Below, in pieces: positions 44,883-53,839 of a DNA stretch of 60,069 bases. Source of the stretch: Leptotrichia trevisanii DSM 22070. GTDB lineage: Bacteria > Fusobacteriota > Fusobacteriia > Fusobacteriales > Leptotrichiaceae. The DNA lies in the NCBI RefSeq assembly GCF_000482505.1, contig NZ_AXVL01000024.1:1-60069 (forward strand), read 5' to 3'. Position 1 is the stretch's first letter; each line of letters starts with the position of its first letter. The notes below the pieces were generated by a model. That model was not told the origin of the DNA. It ran no database searches and saw nothing but the letters and a program-made list of their open reading frames with translations. Both the position numbers and the translations under genes were made by a program.

Positions 44883-46496
44883 ATGGACAGACAGAATAAT
44901 ACGACAAAATATATATTTGTTACAGGTGGAGTTGTTTCATCACTTGGAAAAGGGATTGTAGCTTCTTCTTTAGGGAGATTACTTAAAGAGAGAGGCTATA
45001 AGGTTACAATTCAAAAGTTTGATCCATATATAAATGTGGATCCAGGAACTATGAGTCCTTATCAGCATGGAGAAGTTTTTGTTACAGAGGACGGAGCAGA
45101 AACTGACTTGGATTTGGGGCATTATGAGAGATTTATCAATGAGAATCTGACAAAGTATAATAATTTGACTACTGGGAAAATTATGTCGAAGATTATTGCG
45201 AAAGAGCGTCATGGAGAATTCTTGGGAGGAACTGTGCAAACTGTGCCTCACATGACAGATGAAATTAAGTACAATGTTATAAAAGCGGCTGAGGAAAATA
45301 ATTCGGATATTGTAATTACTGAGATTGGCGGGACAATTGGGGATATTGAAAGTGATCCGTTTATCGAGGCAATTCGTCAGTTGAAAAGAGAAGTTGGCAG
45401 AGAGAACATTGCCTATATTCACGTAACGTTATTGCCTTATTTGAAAGCTGCTGGAGAATTGAAAACAAAACCTACACAGCACAGTGTAAAAATGCTTCAA
45501 GGACTTGGAATCTCGCCAGATGTGATTGTAGTGAGAAGTGAACATCCTGTTGATGAAAATATTAAGAAAAAAATCTCACTTTTCTGTGATATTGATGAAG
45601 AGGCGGTTATTGAATCACTTGACGCAAAAAGCCTTTATGAAATACCACTAACTATGGAAAAATTGGGACTTGCCGATGTAATTTGTAAACATTTTAAAAT
45701 AAAAAATGAAAAACCGTTATTAACAGAATGGACTAAAATGGTGGAAAAATTCAAAAATCCTAAAAGACTTGTAAAAGTGGCAATTGTTGGGAAATATATT
45801 GAATTAAAGGATGCTTATATCAGTATTCACGAATCAATCGAGCATGCTGGATTTAATCTTGATACAAAAGTTGAGATTGACTATTTTAAGGCTGGTGAAT
45901 TTGATGTGAAAAAACTAGCTGATTATGATGGAATTTTAGTGCCGGGAGGATTTGGTGACAGAGGAGTGGATGGAAAAGTTGAAGCGATTAAATTTGCAAG
46001 AGAAAACAATATTCCATTTTTTGGAATCTGTCTTGGAATGCAAATGGCTTGTGTGGAATTTGCAAGAAACGTGCTTGGCTACAAAGGTGCAACTTCAACA
46101 GAATTTGAAAAGGACACTCCATATCCGATCATAAGCCTGATGGAAGAACAAAAAGGGCTAAAAGACATGGGAGGAACAATGCGTCTTGGAGCATATCCAT
46201 GTGTGTTAAAAGACGATAGTTTAGCTGCAAGTGTTTACGGAAGAACTGAAATTGCTGAAAGACATAGACATAGATACGAATTTAATAATGCTTATAGAGA
46301 AGAATTTGAAAAAAATGGAATGGATATTGTAGGATTATCTCCAGATGGAAATTATGTGGAAGTAATTGAAATAAAAGATCATCCATATTTTATAGCATCA
46401 CAATATCATCCAGAATTCAAAAGCCGTCCAAATCGTCCACATCCATTGTTCACAGGATGGATAAAAGCGGCATTAAAAAAACGAAGTGAAAAATAA
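44883..46496 (+). CDS. pyrG: CTP synthase
   Basis: 537 residues, normal length. The synthetase domain starts [22 protein letters not shown] with the P-loop. The glutaminase domain contains [18 protein letters not shown] with the nucleophilic Cys and [12 protein letters not shown] with the catalytic His/Glu. It converts UTP to CTP using glutamine. AGGAGG precedes the ATG. No pyrG-type reiterative attenuator is obvious in the leader. Confidence 0.96.
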   Translation: MDRQNNTTKYIFVTGGVVSSLGKGIVASSLGRLLKERGYKVTIQKFDPYINVDPGTMSPYQHGEVFVTEDGAETDLDLGHYERFINENLTKYNNLTTGKIMSKIIAKERHGEFLGGTVQTVPHMTDEIKYNVIKAAEENNSDIVITEIGGTIGDIESDPFIEAIRQLKREVGRENIAYIHVTLLPYLKAAGELKTKPTQHSVKMLQGLGISPDVIVVRSEHPVDENIKKKISLFCDIDEEAVIESLDAKSLYEIPLTMEKLGLADVICKHFKIKNEKPLLTEWTKMVEKFKNPKRLVKVAIVGKYIELKDAYISIHESIEHAGFNLDTKVEIDYFKAGEFDVKKLADYDGILVPGGFGDRGVDGKVEAIKFARENNIPFFGICLGMQMACVEFARNVLGYKGATSTEFEKDTPYPIISLMEEQKGLKDMGGTMRLGAYPCVLKDDSLAASVYGRTEIAERHRHRYEFNNAYREEFEKNGMDIVGLSPDGNYVEVIEIKDHPYFIASQYHPEFKSRPNRPHPLFTGWIKAALKKRSEK

Positions 46497-46525
46497 TGAA
46501 TAAGTATTGATTGAAAAATAATTTA

Positions 46526-46568
46526 AGCAGGAGAACTTTATTAATTAGGAGTTTTTCTGCTTTTTTTG
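46526..46568 (+). terminator. Terminator after pyrG
   Basis: AGCAGGAGAACT (46526-46537) pairs with AGTTTTTCTGCT (46550-46561), followed by seven T. Confidence 0.8.
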
Positions 46569-46575
46569 TAAATTA

Positions 46576-46612
46576 AAAAAAGACAATCTTAAAAATAAGA
46601 AAGTCTTTTTAT
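46576..46612. terminator. Bidirectional terminator between pyrG and ptsH
   Basis: AAAAAGACAATCTT pairs with AAGAAAGTCTTTTT (12 of 14 bases), with A-runs to the left and T-runs to the right. It can end the convergent ptsH transcript on the minus strand. Confidence 0.65.
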
Positions 46613-46692
46613 TTTTTAGTTTAATAAAACATATTTTCTATAACAAATCTATAAAAAACAATATTTTTATTTCACTTAATTACTACAATTTA

Positions 46693-46953
46693 TTAGTCTC
46701 TGATAGTTGCTAATAATTCTCCTAAAACTTCAACTGCTTGATCAGCGTCAGGCCCTTCAGCGTGAACTGTAACTTGCGAACCATTTTTGATTCCAATTGA
46801 TAATAGTTTCAATAAAGATTTTCCGTTTACTTTTTTCCCTTCATTTTCAACTTCTACTGTACTTTCGAATTCTTTTGCTTTAGCAACAAATACTCCACCT
46901 GGTCTTGTATGTAATCCTGTAGGATTTGTCATAGTAACTGTTTTACTTGCCAT
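46693..46953 (-). CDS. ptsH: Phosphocarrier protein HPr
   Basis: 86 residues. The active-site His is H15 in GLHTRPGG. S46 in GKSLLKLLSIGI is the regulatory serine phosphorylated by HPr kinase in many bacteria. HPr passes phosphate from enzyme I to sugar-specific PTS enzymes such as the EIIBC at 55 kb. AAGGAGG precedes the ATG. ptsI is not adjacent. Codon use suggests strong expression. Confidence 0.96.
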   Translation of the reverse strand: MASKTVTMTNPTGLHTRPGGVFVAKAKEFESTVEVENEGKKVNGKSLLKLLSIGIKNGSQVTVHAEGPDADQAVEVLGELLATIRD

Positions 46954-46986
46954 TTATTTATCCTCCTTAATTATATCTCTACTTTA

Positions 46987-47015
46987 ATTTTACAACAGTT
47001 TTTGGTATTTGTCAA
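46987..47015 (-). promoter_or_regulatory. Promoter of ptsH
   Basis: On the minus strand TTGACA (47015-47010), 17 bases, TAAAAT (46992-46987), about 34 bases before the start. Confidence 0.7.
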
Positions 47016-47076
47016 TAAGGGGGAAAAACATTTTTTCTGTTGGTAAATCAAACAATATTTTTTATTTTCAAAAAGT

Positions 47077-48720
47077 TTATTGAACTTCGATTAATAGAGA
47101 ATGAAAGTTTGTGTAAATTACATTTCCTGGCTTACTGTTTTTAATTTTTTTTACAAATTTTCTTTCGCAGTAGTCAACAGTGACTTTATCGCCTTTTTTT
47201 GCTTTAGAATGTTCACAGGCTAGGTTTGCTGCGTGTAGAAGCACATCATTTGGAAGTTCCTGATTATTTCGTAAAATAAGTACGTGGCTTCCAGGAATGT
47301 CCTTTATGTGCATCCAGATGTCATTGGGCTGTCCTTTGAAAAAGGATATTTCCTCATTTTCCTTATTATTTCTTCCAACGAAAATTTGAAAGCCATTATA
47401 GTTAAATGATAGTAATTCACGTTTTTTCGGTTTGTTCAATTTGATTTTATTTTTCGATTTATTTCCGTTATTTGCTAAATTCAGTTCATTTTCAATTTCT
47501 TCAATTCCAATAAAATCATTTTCCTTTTCGATAAACATTTTTATTTCTTCAAAATATCTTATTTCATTCTGAATGTCTAAAAATCTTGAATTTAAGGCTG
47601 AAATAGTCCGTTTTCCTTTATTATACTTATTGTAATAAAAATTCAAATTATCATTTGGAGATAAAAGCGGATCCAGATTTATCATAACTTCCTGATTGTT
47701 ATAAAAATCAAAAACTGTAACTTTTTTCATTCCATATTTTATCTGGTGCATATTTGCTGCCAAAATATCCCCAATATTTTTATAATTTTCAAAATTTTCA
47801 TTTTTTTTCAAATCAACTTTTATATTTTTCTCAATTTTTTTGAATTTTTTTATTTGAGAATCAACATATTTTAGCAGGTTTTTCTTTTTCTCACTAATAA
47901 CATTTGAAGTAATAGTCGTTTTAAAATAGGCATTTAAGCCATCATTTAAGGTTTCAAAATATTTTCTTCCATTTTTATTTTCACTTTCTAAATTTTTATT
48001 TTCCTTTTGACTAAATTCAGAAAATTCATTGTAGGTTAGCACTTTCTGGATTTTTCCACGATTTAAGATTTCGTACATTACTGGTTTGTAGCTGGATAAA
48101 TATTTTTTGAAAGTATCATAATCCTGCGAACATTCCAGTGCAAAGGCACGCCCCACACCTTCAATTTTTTCCATAAAAGTTTCTGTTTCAAATGGAAAAT
48201 TTTCAGCTTCCAGATATATAGGCGAAATCTTTTTTTCCTCAAATGGCAACGTATATTTCGCACCAGTCATAATAACACGGTTCCCAACATCAATCGAAGT
48301 AAAATAAAGTGCAGACAAAATTTTATCTTTGCTAGTCAGAAAAATATTGCTTGCTTTTCCCATAATCTCGATAATCAATGTATATTTTTCCACATCTCCA
48401 AACTGATTTAACTTCTCAAAGTCAAAATAGACAATCCTGTCAAAGCCTTCTTGCCTAATATTTATCAAAATTGAATTTTGCAGATGTTTTTTTAATGATA
48501 ATAAAAATTTTGACTGAAAATCAGTATTTGGATCTTTTTCATCCTTTAAGTAAAAAATCGTTGAATTGTCCTTTACTTGAAAAATCAAATTATTTTTTCC
48601 AAAAAAGAGTGAAAATGAAACTCTGTCATATTGAAAAATCTTTGTCAACTTATACCGTAATATTTTTTCTTTTATTTCTTTTATCAAAAATGAAATCCCA
48701 ATTCCATCTAAATAAAGCAT
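47077..48720 (-). CDS. rqcH: RqcH/NFACT-family ribosome quality-control protein
   Basis: 547 residues. NFACT-N starts MLYLDGIGISFLIKEIKEKIL, with DRIVYFDFEK in place of the usual DRI motif. Coiled coil and HhH-like regions follow (about 200-390). The NFACT-R domain contains FQIFVGRNNKENEEISFFKGQPNDIWMHIKDIPGSHVLIL and ends with KKGDKVTVDYCERKFVKKIKNSKPGNVIYTNF. RqcH binds split 50S subunits and directs alanine tailing of stalled peptides; older names call it fibronectin-binding protein. The MarR-FeoA gene starts just upstream. Confidence 0.9.
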   Translation of the reverse strand: MLYLDGIGISFLIKEIKEKILRYKLTKIFQYDRVSFSLFFGKNNLIFQVKDNSTIFYLKDEKDPNTDFQSKFLLSLKKHLQNSILINIRQEGFDRIVYFDFEKLNQFGDVEKYTLIIEIMGKASNIFLTSKDKILSALYFTSIDVGNRVIMTGAKYTLPFEEKKISPIYLEAENFPFETETFMEKIEGVGRAFALECSQDYDTFKKYLSSYKPVMYEILNRGKIQKVLTYNEFSEFSQKENKNLESENKNGRKYFETLNDGLNAYFKTTITSNVISEKKKNLLKYVDSQIKKFKKIEKNIKVDLKKNENFENYKNIGDILAANMHQIKYGMKKVTVFDFYNNQEVMINLDPLLSPNDNLNFYYNKYNKGKRTISALNSRFLDIQNEIRYFEEIKMFIEKENDFIGIEEIENELNLANNGNKSKNKIKLNKPKKRELLSFNYNGFQIFVGRNNKENEEISFFKGQPNDIWMHIKDIPGSHVLILRNNQELPNDVLLHAANLACEHSKAKKGDKVTVDYCERKFVKKIKNSKPGNVIYTNFHSLLIEVQ

Positions 48721-48743
48721 ATTTCACTCCCTTTCTACAACTT

Positions 48744-49406
48744 TTAAAGCGTATTTTTCCTAACCATAATATTTTCTGCATCCTCAATATTTAAAACTTT
48801 TTCATCCCCATCAACTATCAAAGTTATTAAATATTTATCGATATTTAAAATTTTTATAAGTGATTTTATCATAACGCCTTTTTCGTTTAAGTATTTTCTA
48901 ATTGCGGTACTTCCTTTGATTGAAGAAACTTGGACTAAATCATCTTTTTCAAAATTTAAGATTGATTCAGGCTGAATGTCCTTTTTAACTTTATCCAGAT
49001 TTTTTACGATTGTTTCAAAAACTTCGATAAATGTGTCCAGTTTTTTTTGTGGAATATCGTCTGTTATTTTTTCAAGAATGTTTGAGTGAAAATTTCCGTG
49101 ATAGTTTAATGCAACTTTTCCTTTTTGGGTTAGTTTTACAAAAACTTTGCGTCTGTCGATATCCGACCGGGAGCGTTCCAGAAATTGCTTGTCAGTTAGC
49201 TTGTTTACGGCGACTGAGGCTGTTCCCATTGTAATGCCCAGTTTGTCAGATAATTCATTCATTGTGATTTCGCTTTCTCCGATAGCTTCAATAATGTGAA
49301 GTTCAGATGTAGTCAAACATTTAATTACCTGATTTAAATTTATTTCTTCAATTTTGTAATATGTTTTATAAAATTTGTCTAATAGATTTTCAATTTTTTC
49401 ATACAT
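48744..49406 (-). CDS. MarR-type HTH fused to a FeoA (SH3-like) domain
   Basis: 220 residues. Residues 1-140 form a MarR winged helix (TTSELHIIEAIGESEITMNELSDKLGITMGTASVAVNKLTDKQFLERSRSDIDRRKVFVKLTQKG). Residues about 145-220 look like FeoA: FEKDDLVQVSSIKGSTAIRKYLNEKGVMIKSLIKIL, then DGDEKVLNIEDAENIMVRK. This copies the domain plan of DtxR/MntR metal regulators (HTH plus FeoA-like domain) but with a MarR head, so metal-responsive repression is a reasonable inference. No feo genes are adjacent. Promoter and targets are unknown. AAAGGAAA precedes the ATG. Confidence 0.8.
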   Translation of the reverse strand: MYEKIENLLDKFYKTYYKIEEINLNQVIKCLTTSELHIIEAIGESEITMNELSDKLGITMGTASVAVNKLTDKQFLERSRSDIDRRKVFVKLTQKGKVALNYHGNFHSNILEKITDDIPQKKLDTFIEVFETIVKNLDKVKKDIQPESILNFEKDDLVQVSSIKGSTAIRKYLNEKGVMIKSLIKILNIDKYLITLIVDGDEKVLNIEDAENIMVRKNTL

Positions 49407-49549
49407 TTTAATTTTTCCTTTCTTACTTTATTTATTTTTTCATACTTTTACATTCAATCCCTTTTAATATCGAATAGATAAACTAAATAACTTTAGGATT
49501 TGAGTAATGTAGATATAATTTTTTGAGTTCAATTTAAGATACTATTATA

Positions 49550-50182
49550 TTATTTTAGGGAATCTATTTTTTCCTTATAATTTCCGCTAAAAATGTAAGA
49601 ACCTGCAACAAGAACATTTGCTCCAGCCTCTTTTACCAGCTTAGCAGTTTTGTCATTTATTCCGCCATCCACTTCAATATCAATGTTTTTGTTAATTTTT
49701 CGCAAATCTTTTATTTTCTGAATCATTTCAGGAATGAATTTCTGCCCGCCAAAACCGGGATTCACAGTCATAATTAGAACCATATCAATGTTATCCAGGT
49801 CATATTTTATAACATCCAGCGGAGTAGAAGGATTTAATGCGACTCCTACTTTTTTTTCAAAAGATTTTATTAGCTGAATCGTTCTGTTCAAGTGCTTTGT
49901 AGCTTCAGCATGGACTGTGATTATGTCTGAAAATTCGGCAAAATCTTTTATTAAATAGTTTGGCTCGTTTACCATTAGATGTACATCAAACACAAGGTTG
50001 CTATGTTTTCGTAAAGATGAAATGACAGGGGCTCCAAAGCTGATATTTGGGACAAAATTTCCATCCATAACATCTAAATGCAAATATTCTGCTCCAAGTT
50101 TTTCTACTTCTGTGATTTCTTCCTTCAATTTACTAAAGTCTGCAGCAAGCAGTGAAGGTGCTATTATAATTTTTTTATTCAT
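49550..50182 (-). CDS. rpe: Ribulose-phosphate 3-epimerase
   Basis: 210 residues. IAPSLLAADFSKL, YLHLDVMDGNFVPNISFG, VFDVHLMV, MTVNPGFGGQKF and EVDGGINDKT are the conserved barrel motifs with metal-binding His and Asp. It interconverts ribulose- and xylulose-5-phosphate. It follows rsgA and the PASTA gene on the same strand, the order known from Bacillus prkC-rsgA-rpe. Confidence 0.95.
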   Translation of the reverse strand: MNKKIIIAPSLLAADFSKLKEEITEVEKLGAEYLHLDVMDGNFVPNISFGAPVISSLRKHSNLVFDVHLMVNEPNYLIKDFAEFSDIITVHAEATKHLNRTIQLIKSFEKKVGVALNPSTPLDVIKYDLDNIDMVLIMTVNPGFGGQKFIPEMIQKIKDLRKINKNIDIEVDGGINDKTAKLVKEAGANVLVAGSYIFSGNYKEKIDSLK

Positions 50183-50242
50183 AAAAAATCAACTCTTTTC
50201 TTTAATTAAATATATTAAATATTCTAAAATTAAGCGTCAGGT

Positions 50243-51142
50243 TTAGGTATATTTTAAAAACCGTATATTTTCAAGCGAGTATAAATAAAAATCATATCGT
50301 TCTTTTGAAATGTTGCCATTTTCCACATTTTCCTTTATTGCACAATTTGGCTCATTTACGTGAATACAGTCCCGAAATTTACAATCGGGAATAAATTCCA
50401 GAAATTCTGGGAATAATTTTTCCAGTTCCTTTTTTTCTTCCAGTTTTGGAAAATCAAGCGTTGAAAATCCCGGTGTGTCTATTATGTATGAATGTGGAGC
50501 TGACATAAAGAATCGGCTTTCTATTGTAGTGTGTCGCCCCTTTTTAGTTTTTTCACTAATATCGTTTGTAGTCAATATCTCTTCACCAATCAAAGTGTTA
50601 ATAAGTGTAGATTTTCCAGCTCCCGATGGCCCCGAAATTACAACGGACTTTTCGTTTATATATTGCTTTAATTCTGCAAGTCCAGTATTTGTTTGTGTAG
50701 AAATTGGAAAAATGGAAATTATATCTCTAAAAATTTTGCTAAATTTAGTTAAAAATTCTTCTAATTCTTCTTCTGAAACCAAATCAATCTTGGATAAGAT
50801 TAATACAACTGGAATATTTTGAGAATTTGCGTTTAAAAGCATTTTCTGAAAATTTGTAAAATCAAAATTTGGGCTTTTTATTGCAAATAGAATACCGATA
50901 AAATCAATATTTGCAATAAGTGGACGATACAAAAAGTTCTTCCTTTTTTCAATTTTTTCAATAACTCTTTCCTTTGCGTCAAATTCCACGCAGTCCCCAA
51001 TAATACAGTTCATTTTGTCATTTTTTACTTTTAATGTTCCACGTAATTTACATTCATAAATATTTTCTTCGCTTAAATTCTTGGAATTTTCATCCAAAAC
51101 ATAATAAAATCCTTTTATTTTTCTAATAACTTTTCCTTTAAT
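50243..51142 (-). CDS. rsgA: Ribosome small-subunit GTPase RsgA
   Basis: A circularly permuted GTPase: an OB-fold start, then LSKIDL, GPSGAGKSTLINTLIG and DTPGFSTLDF, then the zinc site CKFRDCIHVNEPNC. It tests 30S subunit maturation. A TTG at 51097 gives 284 residues but cuts off the first OB strand. The frame upstream reads KGKVIRKIKGFYYV, which fits the family perfectly, yet no ATG, GTG or TTG precedes it before a TGA. I therefore place the start at an ATT (51142); this non-standard start, or an assembly indel, needs confirmation. Gene identity is secure. Confidence 0.85.
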   Translation of the reverse strand: MKGKVIRKIKGFYYVLDENSKNLSEENIYECKLRGTLKVKNDKMNCIIGDCVEFDAKERVIEKIEKRKNFLYRPLIANIDFIGILFAIKSPNFDFTNFQKMLLNANSQNIPVVLILSKIDLVSEEELEEFLTKFSKIFRDIISIFPISTQTNTGLAELKQYINEKSVVISGPSGAGKSTLINTLIGEEILTTNDISEKTKKGRHTTIESRFFMSAPHSYIIDTPGFSTLDFPKLEEKKELEKLFPEFLEFIPDCKFRDCIHVNEPNCAIKENVENGNISKERYDFYLYSLENIRFLKYT

Positions 51143-51219
51143 AAAAATATTTGGGAGAAATTTTAAAATAAAAATTCAAAATAACTCCCATCTCCTTTCT
51201 AAATTTTTTTCTATTTTAG

Positions 51220-52173
51220 CTATTCGCCACCATTATCTCCACCGCTGGAATCATTATTATTTCCGCCACCTTGTGTGTTGTTACGTGGAGGAGATTGTGT
51301 ATTTCCATTATTCTTCTGTTCAGAACCTTGCTGATCTATTTTGTTAATTGTGTTATCAATGATTTTCTCAATTTCCTGATTATCTATTTCTTCTTGAGAC
51401 TGGTTGATAATTTCCTCAGTTGATTTTTCACGTTTTTTCGGAGCAGCTCCAGTATTTAACACAATTGATACCTTCTGTCCTCTCTGAATCTTCGTTCCAG
51501 CCGCAGGATCTGTAGAAATAATAGTATTTACAGGCAATGTTGGATCGCTTGTACGTGAAATATTTCCAATGTCAAGCCCAATCTGTTTTAACAACTCTCT
51601 TGCATCATTCAAGTCAAGCCCTGTTATATTCGGCATAACTGACGGATCTACCATTTGCTGTGAAGAAACCAGTATTGAAATTTTTTGGTTAATCTCAAGT
51701 TTTGTACCCGGTTTTGGATAAACTCCTAAAATTGTGTTATATTTTTGGTTAGACGGATAATAGTCAATCGTTTCAATCTGAATATTTTGCCCTTTTAACC
51801 GAGATCTTGCTTCAAGTAGCTCCAATCCAATAATATTAGGGACTTTTACATCTTCCCCATTATTTACCCAGATTCTTATAACTCTGTTTACCTTTACTTC
51901 CTTGCCTGGACGTGGATCCTGATTATAAACCGTATCCAGCGGTACTTTTTCTGTCTTGGAATTAATAACTTTGACTTTTAACCCAGCTTTTTTCAAATAT
52001 TTTACAGCATCCTTCTTGTCAAGATTCATAACATCAGGAATAACTGTAAGCCTAGTGTTAAAAAAATGACGTTCAAAAACATCTTTTCCAAATCTTATTA
52101 ATGCCACTAAACAAAGCAGTACAATAATAGTTCTAAAAAATTTTCCATAATTAAATTTATATCTTGTGGCCAT
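51220..52173 (-). CDS. PASTA-domain membrane protein without kinase domain
   Basis: 317 residues. A short cytoplasmic start is followed by one membrane segment (about 13-30, RTIIVLLCLVALIRFGKDV) and then three PASTA domains: VIPDVMNLDKKDAVKYLKKAGL, KVPNIIGLELLEARSRLKGQ and VMPNITGLDLNDARELLKQIGL. The tail is Gln/Asn/Gly-rich and low-complexity. PASTA domains bind peptidoglycan fragments. In Bacillus the gene before rsgA-rpe is the PASTA kinase PrkC; this protein keeps the sensor and anchor but has no kinase. A GAGGTG site precedes the ATG. Confidence 0.88.
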   Translation of the reverse strand: MATRYKFNYGKFFRTIIVLLCLVALIRFGKDVFERHFFNTRLTVIPDVMNLDKKDAVKYLKKAGLKVKVINSKTEKVPLDTVYNQDPRPGKEVKVNRVIRIWVNNGEDVKVPNIIGLELLEARSRLKGQNIQIETIDYYPSNQKYNTILGVYPKPGTKLEINQKISILVSSQQMVDPSVMPNITGLDLNDARELLKQIGLDIGNISRTSDPTLPVNTIISTDPAAGTKIQRGQKVSIVLNTGAAPKKREKSTEEIINQSQEEIDNQEIEKIIDNTINKIDQQGSEQKNNGNTQSPPRNNTQGGGNNNDSSGGDNGGE

Positions 52174-52277
52174 TTTTCACCTCGTTATTTTTATTGTTAA
52201 TTCTTTACTTTATATAATATCATAAATATTGAAAAAATGATATAAATTTATTTTTTCAACACACAGCAGATATTTTA

Positions 52278-52420
52278 TTTATACTAAACCCCATTTAAAT
52301 AACAAATTTATTACAAACTTTTTTAATAAAAAATAAAAAAGTTGAATGATTATGAATTAGCTATTGAACAACCCTATTATAAAAATTTATTCCCATTTTT
52401 AAACGGGGTTTTAGTATAAA
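52278..52420. mobile_element. Complete TATACTAAA-type MITE, copy 3
   Basis: The left end is TTTATACTAAACCCCATTT. The right end, on the other strand, is TTTATACTAAAACCCCGTTT. This gives inverted ends of about 20 bases bounding 143 bases with no gene. Read in reverse it matches the single-ended copies at 34573 and 1613 over 50-80 bases. It fits a non-autonomous element dispersed by a transposase not present here. Confidence 0.65.
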
Positions 52421-52532
52421 TTAAAAAGACTGTAATTGTAAAACTGGTTACTCTTTCTTCAGTAAGAGAAGAAAAAATATAATAAATGACAATTATCTAT
52501 TAAAATTTTTGAAATAAAAATAAAAACCCTCA

Positions 52533-52560
52533 TTTACTTTTAATATATGTATGTTATACT
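52533..52560 (+). promoter_or_regulatory. Promoter of the first SIMPL gene
   Basis: TTTACT (52533-52538), 16 bases, TATACT (52555-52560). Confidence 0.55.
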
Positions 52561-52614
52561 TATATAAAAGGTAGAAAATTTTAAAAATAATAAATAAAAA
52601 TTATGGAGGGAAAG

Positions 52615-53742
52615 ATGAAAAAGATAGTAATTGCACTTTTTTCACTTATGAGTATTCTTTCATTTGGTGTGAATGAGAATATTGTGAGAAAAATTAGTGT
52701 TACGGGGAATGCAGAGAGGGAAGTTATGCCAGATTTAGCGAAGATTAATTTTAAGATTGAGAAGAAGGGGAGTAACTTGAGTCAGACAACTAATGAGGTT
52801 AATAAGAAGATTGAGAAGTTCAAGAGCGAATTGAGGGCTAGGAGAATATCGCTTGAGAATTTGGAAACAAAGGCGTTTTACAATAGGAAAGGAAGCGAAT
52901 ATCAAGATGATGAAGATATTCTGGATGTGAAAACTGTTCCAAATAAGACTGTCAAAAAGACTGATAAAAAGCCGACTTCTTATGATGTGACAATGTTAAT
53001 GCTGGTAAAAAATACAGATTTTAACAAAATTTCAGCATTGATTGACTTGGAAGATGGAAATAATTTGCAAAGTATTCAGAAAAATTTTGATGAAAATACA
53101 TTTGCATTTAATATAAGTGAAAATGGGGTAACGGTTGATCAGGCCTTGAATAAAGTATTTAATAAACTTAATATTTCCAGAAGAAAATTGACAGCGGCAG
53201 GAATTCCTGAAAGCGATATTGTTTTGAGCGATTATACAATACGGGAAAATTATACAGAAAATAAGAGTACAAAAAAAGATGTTTATTATGTTACAAATGA
53301 GTTTGTACTTACAACAAAAAATATAAAGGAACTTAACACAATAATTTCAATTGCTGATGACAATGGGATAAATATAAACGGTTCAATTAATTTTGATTTG
53401 TCAGATAAGGACAGAATTGAGTCAGAAATGTACAAAGATGCCTATAATCAGACAAAACAGAAGGCGGAAAGCATTTTACGTTCCAGCAAGATGAAACTGG
53501 GAACACCGATTATTGTGAGCGAAGATGTGGAATTTCAGCAAAAAATGATTGACAGAATTGATCAGGACTGGGAAGTGAAATATGAAGCGGCAGCGGCTCC
53601 TATTGCACTTGAAACTTCGGATAGGCTTTATAATAGTAAAAGTTATGTTAAAGAAACTAGAAGTAGAAACTCAAGAGTTGACTATACTCCAAAACCGCTA
53701 AAACTTGTGCAAAATATATCAGTTATGTATGAAATGAAATAA
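52615..53742 (+). CDS. SIMPL (DUF541) periplasmic protein, copy 1
   Basis: 375 residues from the ATG at 52615, which follows GGAGGG; an in-frame ATG at 52603 precedes that site. A signal peptide (KKIVIALFSLMSILSFG) is followed by RKISVTGNAEREVMPDLAKINFKIEKKGSNLSQTTNEVNKKIEKF, the SIMPL start. Later NFDLSDKDRIESEMYKDAYNQTKQKAESILRSS is the family core. SIMPL proteins are exported; in other species they are linked to stress and interleukin-receptor signalling names, but the role is unclear. It is tandem with a paralogue 100 bases downstream. Confidence 0.85.
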   Translation: MKKIVIALFSLMSILSFGVNENIVRKISVTGNAEREVMPDLAKINFKIEKKGSNLSQTTNEVNKKIEKFKSELRARRISLENLETKAFYNRKGSEYQDDEDILDVKTVPNKTVKKTDKKPTSYDVTMLMLVKNTDFNKISALIDLEDGNNLQSIQKNFDENTFAFNISENGVTVDQALNKVFNKLNISRRKLTAAGIPESDIVLSDYTIRENYTENKSTKKDVYYVTNEFVLTTKNIKELNTIISIADDNGININGSINFDLSDKDRIESEMYKDAYNQTKQKAESILRSSKMKLGTPIIVSEDVEFQQKMIDRIDQDWEVKYEAAAAPIALETSDRLYNSKSYVKETRSRNSRVDYTPKPLKLVQNISVMYEMK

Positions 53743-53839
53743 CAAAAATAGTATAACTTTATATTTAGATAATTATAAATTCACTAAAAGTAGCATCTTA
53801 ATTTTTATAGAAAATTAAATTTTAGAAAGGAATTTTAAA

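Larger units (their letters stand above)
52174..52614. other. Intergenic region between divergent PASTA and SIMPL genes
   Basis: About 440 bases holding one complete miniature element (52278-52420) and the SIMPL promoter (52533-52560). Nothing else is supported. Confidence 0.6.
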
